DNA from: JAILLW01 sp045629045
GTDB taxonomy: Bacteria; Bacillota; Clostridia; Lachnospirales; Lachnospiraceae
Assembly (NCBI GenBank): GCA_045629045.1
Contig: JAZQQM010000059.1
Location: forward strand, 1 to 51,960
Direction: 5' to 3'
DNA: 51,960 bases
The notes beneath the pieces were generated by a model. It was not told where the DNA came from and made no database searches. It saw only the letters and a list, made by a program, of their open reading frames with translations. Numbering within the stretch: position 1 is the first letter of the stretch; the number at the start of each line of letters is the position of its first letter. The position numbers were made by a program, and so were the translations under genes. This document shows positions 8,983 to 15,919 of this stretch, piece after piece.

Positions 8983-9199
8983 GGGGAATATGGTATTTAC
9001 TTTATTTTTACGTCCGTTCTTTAGCATTTCTAAGTGTTGCAATTTTATTTATTGTCAGAAGGCACGGCACCGAACTATTCGCCATCCATGGCTCAATTAG
9101 TTCTTGCGCCCGCATCCTGCAGGCGCATGCTTGATATAGGCAACACTAAGAACTGCACAAGAACTCCCTAATAAAAATAAAGTAAATACCATATTCCCC
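8983..9199 (+). repeat. Foldback core element, copy 1
   Basis: A 217-bp segment whose outermost 28 bases (8983-9010) are the perfect reverse complement of the last 28 (9172-9199). Inside, TCTAAGTGTTGC near 9030 pairs with GCAACACTAAGA near 9160, and a GC-rich hairpin with a TCC loop lies near 9102-9124. The central block CCGAACTATTCGCCATCC followed by TGGCTCA is nearly identical in all three copies. It is enclosed by REP copies 1-2 and 3. No coding function is supported. Confidence 0.85.
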
Positions 9200-9218
9200 A
9201 CCATTTAAGTACATAAAA

Positions 9219-9249
9219 TGTGACAGTAAGAACCGTCCCCACTGTCACA
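9219..9249 (-). repeat. REP copy 3 (reverse)
   Basis: Reverse-complement orientation (AAGAACCGTCCCC core) with arms TGTGACAG and CTGTCACA. It ends 27 bases before the transposase ATG, so it lies in that gene's upstream region. Confidence 0.9.
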
Positions 9250-9276
9250 CATTTATATATTTGAAAGGAGAAAAAT

Positions 9277-10011
9277 ATGCCAAGAGAAGCTAGAAAATTA
9301 GGAAAATTTAACCATGTTATCATCCGTGGAATCGGAAAACAAATCCTTTTTGAGGATGATTACGATCGCAGAATGTACCTTGGACTGTTACGTAAATATC
9401 GCGATGAGTCCGATATTGCAATTCTCGCTTACTGTTTAATGGATAATCACGTACATCTTCTTCTTGAAGATAATGATTACAGTCTTCCCGTATTTATGAA
9501 AAAACTCGGAGTTTCATATGCAGCCTATTTTAATAATAAATATGAAAGAACCGGACATTTGTTCCAGGATCGTTACAAAAGCGAAATAGTTGATAATGAC
9601 AGATACTTATTTAATGTATACAGATATATCCTAAAGAATCCGGAAAAAGCAGGGATAGCTTCCTGCAAAAACTATCCCTGGAACAGTTTTCATGAGTTCG
9701 GAATACGAAACGGTATTACCGATACACGTTTTCTCGAAAGTATAATCGGTGACTATAACACCTTTCTATTATATATGAGCTGTGACAACGACGAAAATCA
9801 GTATATGGAATATGAGCATAAGAAACACGACGATTCTCACGCTATAGAAACAATAAAAACTACTCTTAATATAAATAATATTGTTGCTTTACAAAATATG
9901 AAAAAGTCAGAACGGGATTTTGCGCTGTCGGTTCTTAAAAAGAGTGGATTGTCAATTCGTCAGATAGAACGTTTAACAGGAATTAATCGCGGTGTCGTTA
10001 TGCGTGCATAG
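9277..10011 (+). CDS. REP-associated tyrosine transposase (RAYT, Y1/HUH family)
   Basis: A 244-residue single-strand DNA transposase of the IS200-like Y1 superfamily. It carries the HUH metal motif in MDNHVHLL (His58, His60), a GHLFQDRYKSE segment, and the catalytic tyrosine in VYRYILKNPEKA (Tyr115 or Tyr117). The C-terminal 30 residues form a helix-turn-helix (LSIRQIERLTGINRG). An AAAGGAGA ribosome site precedes the ATG; the gene looks intact. RAYTs are known to mobilise REP palindromes, and this one is bracketed by REPs at 9219-9249 and 10896-10989. It has no IS ends of its own, so it is probably a domesticated, single-copy gene acting on the surrounding repeats. Confidence 0.92.
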   Translation: MPREARKLGKFNHVIIRGIGKQILFEDDYDRRMYLGLLRKYRDESDIAILAYCLMDNHVHLLLEDNDYSLPVFMKKLGVSYAAYFNNKYERTGHLFQDRYKSEIVDNDRYLFNVYRYILKNPEKAGIASCKNYPWNSFHEFGIRNGITDTRFLESIIGDYNTFLLYMSCDNDENQYMEYEHKKHDDSHAIETIKTTLNINNIVALQNMKKSERDFALSVLKKSGLSIRQIERLTGINRGVVMRA

Positions 10012-10050
10012 CTCAAATTGTTATAGTAATTATGAAATGTTTGGTCGGCA

Positions 10051-10208
10051 TTACGTACAATATATTGACGTGTGTGTCATTTAATGTACTATATTTTGTG
10101 GTTAATAAATTTGTTAACCATAGGCAATTGTTCCACTTTTTTATCATCCGATTTGTATTTACGTTATATCGATAAATGTTGCGACATATGTGTCACTGCA
10201 TATGTCGC
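10051..10208. repeat. Diverged non-coding duplicate, copy A
   Basis: Begins ACGTACAATATATTGAC and ends in a 10-bp perfect inverted repeat, GCGACATATG (10181-10190) with CATATGTCGC (10199-10208), loop TGTCACTG. It shares order and motifs with 11037-11193. An internal GGTTAA...TTAACC stem lies near 10100-10120. Function unknown. Confidence 0.6.
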
Positions 10209-10895
10209 AAAAATATACGATTCTACCAGGTGCAGAACTCCGTAAACCCCTTATAAATACTGGGTTTTGCGCTAAAACACCTCTTTTACAGGCTTTACAG
10301 CATTAAATTTAGGATTTTGGGTTACCGCCTAATGCTTATCCCGTGAAAAATGCTTATATTTTTTATGTTTTTTACACTTTTTCAAACAAAAATTCAGGAT
10401 CGTACATGCAAAATCCGCGAAGACCAACATAGTCAATATTTAGTAGTTTTCGTGCAATAAGATGTCAGATATTGTGTGTTTTGTGTCATATCGCGTGTTA
10501 TTTAATCTTCTCATATATTCTCATGCACAACTCATCCAATAAAAAATCAGTTACCTGATTTCTCCAAAATGAAATCGGATAATTTTTTATCCTATAAATT
10601 CAAATTTCCTTTTCATAAAAATTGATCCCTTTTTCATTTTTTATTTAATCCAAACTCTGTCGATATATTTTTCCCGGAAATTCTATAATTATCTTCTCCG
10701 GGATCGACTTTTCTTTTATGGCAGGAGACAATTTCATCCTATATAATTTTCTTTCATTCAATAATCTGCTCACACCCTTGAACTTCATTATCATTCTTAA
10801 GTTACCGTTTATATCCCATAGCAAAATCATTCCCGGTTGTTCCCATCCAAATTATTCGCACAGAATTAATTTTTCATCCTCCAACACATAAAAAA
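10209..10895. other. AT-rich non-coding stretch, no gene recognised
   Basis: About 690 bases with no supported gene. One 61-codon minus frame (10645-10830) is open but lacks a ribosome site and a recognisable domain. The DNA is AT-rich with short homopolymer runs. It may be decayed mobile or gene sequence. Confidence 0.5.
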
Positions 10896-10926
10896 TGTGA
10901 CAGTAAGAACCGTCCCCACTGTCACA
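10896..10926 (-). repeat. REP copy 4 (reverse)
   Basis: Same palindrome in reverse orientation, with AGAACCGTCCCC core. Confidence 0.9.
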
Positions 10927-10958
10927 CTTTTTGAATCAAGCTGCCAAGCATCAGTAAA

Positions 10959-10989
10959 TGTGACAATAAGAACCGTCCCCACTGTCACA
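10959..10989 (-). repeat. REP copy 5 (reverse)
   Basis: Reverse copy 32 bases after copy 4, mirroring the spacing of copies 1 and 2. One arm has a mismatch (TGTGACAA). Confidence 0.88.
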
Positions 10990-11036
10990 CTAATTGTGTT
11001 ATTTTTGTATGCATTTTGCGCAATTCTTATCTGTAT

Positions 11037-11193
11037 AACGTACAATATATTGACACGCATGTCATTTATAACCACAATATTTAGTGGTTACATTCTTGTC
11101 AACCGTACGGGATATAGCGGATTTTTCGTAATAAAAATTTTGCTATCGTTATATCGTAAATATGTGCGACATTCATGTCACCGGTATTGTCGC
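11037..11193. repeat. Diverged non-coding duplicate, copy B
   Basis: Begins ACGTACAATATATTGAC like copy A, then shares TATATCG...AAAT and GCGACA...TGTCAC...TGTCGC in the same order. Its terminal inverted repeat is reduced to GCGACA with TGTCGC. Copies A and B are about the same length (157-158 bp) and lie about 1 kb apart. Confidence 0.55.
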
Positions 11194-11648
11194 TTAATTT
11201 ACCAAATTTGTGATATTCTTGTATGCCTTTTTCTGCCGTTTCCAAGCTCTGTTCTTCATATAATCCGTCCATATTTTCCTTTCCGCACATCGATTCCTAA
11301 TCATCTTAAATCACTCGTCGGTGTCCGCATAAGCTGCTGCAGGCATCATTTTTCTATTAAAATTACCGGTAATCATCCACCCATCCCCCATTATTGATGA
11401 TATATGTGATGCTTCTTTTATTCATCCATATATAAATATATATAACTATATTTCAATTATTTCGGCCTCGCCTACCCTTATGCACCGATACGCCTCCACT
11501 GCTGGCATTATAAAACATGTCTTTTACGCCAAAAGTACCTCTTAAAAAGTATATTTTTCCTCAAAATTTCGCCGACCAAATAAGTCAACAAGATTCTCCG
11601 ATTACCTAACATGCGTTATAAAAGCCTACATTTCAGCGTTTTGCCCGA
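11194..11648. other. Non-coding stretch, no gene recognised
   Basis: About 450 bases with no open frame that can be supported. It contains a run of alternating TA near 11430-11455. No terminator or promoter could be assigned. Confidence 0.5.
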
Positions 11649-11679
11649 TGTGACAGTAGGGACGGTTCTTTTTGTCACA
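11649..11679 (+). repeat. REP copy 6 (forward)
   Basis: TGTGACAG arm, GGGACGGTTCTT core, TTGTCACA right arm (one arm mismatch). Confidence 0.88.
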
Positions 11680-11709
11680 TTTTCGCCCCGGGCAGGTGCC
11701 TGAAAAAAG

Positions 11710-11740
11710 TGTGACAGTGGGGACGGTTCTTACTGTCACA
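11710..11740 (+). repeat. REP copy 7 (forward)
   Basis: TGTGACAG with GTGGGGACGG core and CTGTCACA, 30 bases after copy 6; same pair layout as copies 1-2. Confidence 0.9.
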
Positions 11741-11762
11741 CTTCACATGCCTAAATAGGGGT

Positions 11763-11979
11763 GGAGAATATGGTATTTACTTTATTTTTATTAGGGAGTT
11801 CTTGTGCAGTTCTTAGTGTTGCCTGTATCAGGCATGCGCCTGCAGGATGCAGGCGCAAGAACTAATTGAGCCACGGATGGCGAATAGTTCGGTGCCGTGC
11901 CCTCTGACTGATATATATAATTGCAACACTTAGAAATGCTAAAGAACGGACGTAAAAATAAAGGGAATAACATATTTCC
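11763..11979 (-). repeat. Foldback core element, copy 2 (inverted relative to copy 1)
   Basis: Left arm 11763-11790 pairs imperfectly with 11953-11979. The order of internal parts is the reverse complement of copy 1: CTTAGTGTTGC near 11812, then GCGCCTGCA and TGCAGGCGC forming a perfect 9-bp hairpin, then the conserved central block, then GCAACACTTAG near 11925. It is enclosed by REP copies 6-7 and 8. Total composite length (384 bp) is almost the same as element 1 (383 bp). Confidence 0.85.
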
Positions 11980-12001
11980 ACCCTATTTACAACCAAAAAA
12001 A

Positions 12002-12032
12002 TGTGACAGTAAGAACCGTCCCCACTGTCACA
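12002..12032 (-). repeat. REP copy 8 (reverse), overlapping the 3' end of the GerMN gene
   Basis: Reverse REP whose TGTGACAG arm supplies the TGA stop codon (12028-12030) of the minus-strand lipoprotein gene. Confidence 0.9.
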
Positions 12033-12960
12033 TTATGTCGAGGTTGCGTTCGAATACTGTAGATAATGGAATGATTTCGCGATAGACCGCAGAATTGTTG
12101 CCGTCTATGCTAATGGAAACTTTATTGATATTCGGTAATTCAACCAAAGAATTGACTATTGAATATATGGTTACTTCAGGAGTAACCACAGCATCTGTAA
12201 CATTCAAAAACTCCGGATCCAAATTTACATAGCAGATTCCGTCAGTAACAGTGGTAGAAAAGGCCTTACACTTGGGATTAATGGTTGCCCTAGCCGTTTC
12301 ATCGGCCCCGGGGCCTTTAATAAGCTCATCCACAACCATTTTATCAAGGGAAATATTGCTGCTGTATACAACACTTCTTTTGACTTCTACAAGTTTAGTA
12401 CCTGTCGGGTCAGCAAAATACAATGTTAATTCAGCCTTTTCGTAAGCATTTATTTCCTTATCTGCATTAAAGATAAACTGTTCCGGCGTCATTATTCCTA
12501 TCGGATTTTGATTAATATCCGTCAAAGCTTCTCCCTTAACAAAGAAACTGATACCGCTTATCCCCTCAAGTTGCCCCAGCGTTCGTACTATTGCAGCACG
12601 GTTAAGTATCTCCGTAACCTTATCCTGAACCCAATATTTGTCGGAAAAATTAAGACTCAGCTGGTCAACCGCCAGGTCATAGGATAGTAACTCATATGTC
12701 TCCCCAATAGCTGTTTTATATACCAATTTGTCTGATGGAACACTTAACGCAGTCAGTATCTCATCTACCTGTTCTCCTGTATTTAAGCCTTTTAACCTGT
12801 AATCATAGGATGTCAAACCGCTTCCGTCAGCCTTTACTTCATAAATTTTGATGACTGAATCAGTCGATGCATTTTGAGTCGAACATCCACACATGCATCC
12901 TAACAACAGCCCTACTGCAGCTAGCGATATTATGTTAACCAAACTTTTTCTCTTCACCAT
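12028..12960 (-). CDS. GerMN-domain lipoprotein
   Basis: A 310-residue exported lipoprotein with a lipobox around LLGC (Cys22). The region of about 195-305 (LIKGPGADETARATINP, ITDGICYVNLDPEFLN-like, IYSIVNSLVELPNINKVSISIDG) matches the GerMN domain found in GerM and LpqB. An earlier weaker GerMN-like repeat covers about 50-150. The ATG at 12960 follows a GGAAGTGA site; an in-frame GTG at 12966 is less likely. It is the last gene after the histidine kinase, 9 bases downstream. LpqB-type proteins accompany sensor kinases in actinobacteria, so a link to the kinase is plausible inference. Its stop codon lies in REP copy 8. Confidence 0.82.
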   Translation of the reverse strand: MVKRKSLVNIISLAAVGLLLGCMCGCSTQNASTDSVIKIYEVKADGSGLTSYDYRLKGLNTGEQVDEILTALSVPSDKLVYKTAIGETYELLSYDLAVDQLSLNFSDKYWVQDKVTEILNRAAIVRTLGQLEGISGISFFVKGEALTDINQNPIGIMTPEQFIFNADKEINAYEKAELTLYFADPTGTKLVEVKRSVVYSSNISLDKMVVDELIKGPGADETARATINPKCKAFSTTVTDGICYVNLDPEFLNVTDAVVTPEVTIYSIVNSLVELPNINKVSISIDGNNSAVYREIIPLSTVFERNLDIM

Positions 12961-12969
12961 GTTCACTTC

Positions 12970-14436
12970 CTATTCTCCCGAAGGTGTATACGCCTTAAGG
13001 GGAACTCTTATAATAAACGCAGAACCTTCCCCTAAGACCGATTCGACCTCTATTACCCCATTATGCCTTGCAATAGCAGACTTCGTAATGGATAAGCCCA
13101 GTCCGGTACCGCCTATTTCTCTTGAATGTGATTTGTCCACGCGATAGAACCTTTCAAAGATATCATTAATATCCTCTTCGGGTATACCGCTTCCCGTATC
13201 CTTTACCTCTATGGTAAAGTCCTTATGATCGGCATCTATGGTTACAACTACCTTTCCCTGGGGAACATTGTATTTAATTGCATTCTCCACAAGATTCGTA
13301 ATGGCCAAAGATATCTTTACTTCATCAACCTCTGCCGTCACTTCACGTAATGATACAAGCGTAAGTTCCACATCCTGTTTCCTTGCTATAGGGCGCATAC
13401 GCTTAAGAATTATCTCCGTCAGGGAATTAATATCAACTGTTGTTATATTCAGACTCGTTGCATCCTTATCGAGTTTAACAAGATACAGCAGATCATTTAT
13501 TATTTTATCCTCACGCTCTATTTCCGCCGTAATATCCTGCATAAATTCCTTGTACATTTCAATAGGCGTATCAGGATTGGCATTTAAGGAATCCGCAAGT
13601 ACCTTTACCGAGGTAATAGGCGTCTTAAGCTCATGAGACACGTTTGAAACGAATTCCTGCCTTGATTCGTCAAGTTTTTCCATTCTGGAAAGAACCGAAT
13701 TAAATGCCGATACTATGTGTTCCGTTTCATCATAATCCGAAACGGAAATACCTTCATAGTTCATTCCCTCCTTAATGCTATTTATCTGTTTGGAAATGTT
13801 ATCGAAGGGTTTTACTATTAGCCGTGACAAAAGCGCTGCTGCCAGAATAATAAGAATCAGGAATATAATTTCAATTATTCTTGCCTGATATCTTAAAGTA
13901 TAGATAGTCGCTGCAATAACATCCGTAGATGTTGAGGTCAGCAACACTCCGCGGATTATCTCACTTCCTTCGGGGTGTTCCTCATCGGAAGAAGCCGCCG
14001 ACAATGTTTCCACTATGGGTACCGTTATTTCTATATATCCGTTTACCTTATCGTAATTATTGCTGCTTATTCCTTTAAGTGCCGACAGAACTTCCTCGGC
14101 TACCATGGTCTTTCCCTCCGAAATACCATATGTATCCTTAACAATCTTCAAGTTTGAATTAATAACCATAACTCTGCCCGAATACAGATTTGACAGTAAT
14201 CTTAATTCCGCATTAACAACATCCGAGGAAGGGTCTGACAGATAATTATATGTCAGCAAATGATTCGCAAGAATTGTAAGCTGTGTCTGGACATCCGAAG
14301 TACGCACCGCTACGGCGCGCTTCTCATATCCGCTTAATATGCTCTGATAAACAATAAGTGACGGTATGGTTCCGACTATAAATATCAAAATAAACAGGCG
14401 AAGCTTCAAACTTCGCCATGGTTTAAACTTATTCAT
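12970..14436 (-). CDS. Sensor histidine kinase (HAMP, HisKA, HATPase)
   Basis: A 488-residue membrane kinase. Membrane segments at about 12-32 and 187-204 enclose an extracellular sensor domain of about 150 residues. HAMP follows at about 205-255, then HisKA with the phospho-accepting His268 in VSHELKTPITS, and an HATPase domain with LVENAIKYN (N box), VKDTGSGIPEE (G1), FERFYRVDKSHSR (F) and GGTGLGLSI (G2). The ATG at 14436 overlaps the response-regulator stop by 8 bases (ATGAATAA), so translation is coupled. It resembles the WalK/PhoR group; the signal is unknown. Confidence 0.93.
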   Translation of the reverse strand: MNKFKPWRSLKLRLFILIFIVGTIPSLIVYQSILSGYEKRAVAVRTSDVQTQLTILANHLLTYNYLSDPSSDVVNAELRLLSNLYSGRVMVINSNLKIVKDTYGISEGKTMVAEEVLSALKGISSNNYDKVNGYIEITVPIVETLSAASSDEEHPEGSEIIRGVLLTSTSTDVIAATIYTLRYQARIIEIIFLILIILAAALLSRLIVKPFDNISKQINSIKEGMNYEGISVSDYDETEHIVSAFNSVLSRMEKLDESRQEFVSNVSHELKTPITSVKVLADSLNANPDTPIEMYKEFMQDITAEIEREDKIINDLLYLVKLDKDATSLNITTVDINSLTEIILKRMRPIARKQDVELTLVSLREVTAEVDEVKISLAITNLVENAIKYNVPQGKVVVTIDADHKDFTIEVKDTGSGIPEEDINDIFERFYRVDKSHSREIGGTGLGLSITKSAIARHNGVIEVESVLGEGSAFIIRVPLKAYTPSGE

Positions 14437-15103
14437 AATAATATCCGACACCCCATTTGGTATGAACATACAAAGGATCCGAAGGGGTGCTTTCTATCTT
14501 TTCTCTAAGACGGCGAATGTGAACGTCCACTGTACGCACATCTCCCGGATAATCATTACCCCAAATTGTCTTAAGAAGTGCTTCTCTGCTAAAGACCTTA
14601 TTGGGATTGGTAACGAAAAGTTCCAACATTTCATACTCTTTTTGAGTAAGATTATATTCCCTGTCCCCAATAAATACACGTCTCGATTCCGGATAAAGCT
14701 TCAAATTCTTTGATTCAATCACCTGATTATTATCCTTGTCAGGTCTGTTGAGACGTCTGAAAATAGCCTTTATTCTGGCCTCAACCTCAAGAATATTAAA
14801 AGGCTTCGTTATATAATCGTCGGCACCGTACTCAAGTCCCGCAATCTTGTCACTATCATCCGATTTGGCCGTAAGCATAATAATGGGAACATTCGAAAAT
14901 TCCCTAACCGCACGGCAAACCTCAAACCCGTCCATCTTAGGAAGCATAACATCAAGAAGCACAACATCGTATGATCCGTTCTTAATCATTTCAAGTCCGC
15001 AGGCTCCGTCAAAAGCCGCGTCAACCTCGTAGCCGTGCTGCTCCAAAGTAAACGTAATTCCCTTAACTATTAACTTTTCATCATCGACTACAAGAACCTT
15101 CAT
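14429..15103 (-). CDS. OmpR/PhoB-family response regulator
   Basis: A 224-residue DNA-binding regulator. The receiver domain (1-120) has the acidic pair VDDE, phospho-acceptor Asp51 in LLDVMLPKMDGF, the TAKSDD switch Thr and Lys in YITKPF. The winged-helix domain (about 127-224) ends DVRTVDVHIRRLREKIE and TKWGVGYYYE. It is the cognate partner of the overlapping kinase gene, and it starts inside the comEA stop (ATGA overlap). The target genes cannot be read from sequence. Confidence 0.94.
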   Translation of the reverse strand: MKVLVVDDEKLIVKGITFTLEQHGYEVDAAFDGACGLEMIKNGSYDVVLLDVMLPKMDGFEVCRAVREFSNVPIIMLTAKSDDSDKIAGLEYGADDYITKPFNILEVEARIKAIFRRLNRPDKDNNQVIESKNLKLYPESRRVFIGDREYNLTQKEYEMLELFVTNPNKVFSREALLKTIWGNDYPGDVRTVDVHIRRLREKIESTPSDPLYVHTKWGVGYYYE

Positions 15104-15876
15104 ACCTTGATTTTATCCTTAATCTTGTTAAAAAGTCCATCCTTTATTCCGCTGATATTCATAATCTGCGAAATTGTCTCAAAACCGCCGTTTTCCTCAC
15201 GATACTTAATTATCGCATCGGCCTTTGACTCCCCCACTCCCGGAAGTGTCATTAATTCATCTCTGGTTGCCGTATTTATGTTAACCAATCCGTCATCAAC
15301 ATCCGCGCCGGTGCCTGCTATGCCCGAAGATATAACATCCGCACCCGCCATACCCGAAGATACGGCACCACCGCCTGCCGCGTCAAAAGATATACTTCCA
15401 TCCCGTTCCAAATCTTTCGTTTCATCCACAGATGGCACATATACCTTGACCCCGTCCTGCAAAAATCCCGCAAGATTAAGGTAATTCACATCAGCCTCCG
15501 GCGTAAATCCGCCCGCTGCAGCAACCGCATCGTTTATTCGTGCGCCTGTACAAAGGGTATAAACTCCCGGATTATTGACACAACCGCATACATGAACCGC
15601 AATCTCTATAGCCGCAGCCGCATCCACGCTATCGGCAACAACCCCCGCAGCCTTATCAACGCTGTCGGCAACAGTTCCCGCAACCTCACCATCAGACACG
15701 CCAACTGTATCAACCACAGTCACCTCATCAACCACGGGCACCGCATCATCCCCATCCTCAGGGACCTCGGCTTCCAGAATTATTGCTTCTTCTTTCTTTT
15801 CACGGGACCACACTCCTAATATGGCCGCAAGAACAATTATCGCAACAATTCCCAATATTTTAATTTTATGTTTCAT
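15100..15876 (-). CDS. comEA: ComEA-like protein: SLBB plus helix-hairpin-helix domains
   Basis: A 258-residue membrane-anchored protein. A single membrane segment (about 5-24) is followed by a low-complexity acidic Val/Asp/Ala stretch (about 30-92), an SLBB domain (about 93-148: VHVCGCVNNPGVYTL, INDAVAAAGGF), a Gly/Ala-rich linker, and a double helix-hairpin-helix (about 197-258: VNINTATRDELMTLPGVGE). ComEA binds double-stranded DNA outside the membrane and hands it to ComEC. Here it is not next to comEC but first in a block overlapping a two-component system. The long linker makes it larger than usual. Confidence 0.87.
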   Translation of the reverse strand: MKHKIKILGIVAIIVLAAILGVWSREKKEEAIILEAEVPEDGDDAVPVVDEVTVVDTVGVSDGEVAGTVADSVDKAAGVVADSVDAAAAIEIAVHVCGCVNNPGVYTLCTGARINDAVAAAGGFTPEADVNYLNLAGFLQDGVKVYVPSVDETKDLERDGSISFDAAGGGAVSSGMAGADVISSGIAGTGADVDDGLVNINTATRDELMTLPGVGESKADAIIKYREENGGFETISQIMNISGIKDGLFNKIKDKIKV

Positions 15877-15919
15877 CGTTTACCTTCTTTCTTAATAAAG
15901 AAGGCTCCTTAAACGAAAA

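Noticed and set aside
9219..9249. REP copy 3 as a transcription terminator or operator of the transposase gene
   Set aside because: The palindrome can form a hairpin, but no T run follows it on the plus strand, and there is no evidence that it binds a regulator.
10645..10830. 61-codon minus-strand frame in the non-coding island
   Set aside because: Plausible amino-acid composition but no ribosome site, no family resemblance, and isolated in decayed DNA.
10866..11075. Minus-strand open frame across REP copies 4 and 5 with repeated TVTVGTVL segments
   Set aside because: It is simply the translation of the REP palindromes; no ribosome site or domain.
11791..11973. Open frame encoding a peptide with TAPNYSPSVAQLVLAPASCR; a similar frame lies at 48922-49155 and a broken one in 9040-9175
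   Set aside because: The frames lie inside the three foldback cores, lack ribosome sites, and the frame in core 1 is interrupted by stops. The conserved bases are explained by hairpin pairing. The similarity is worth a synonymous-change test, but coding is not supported.
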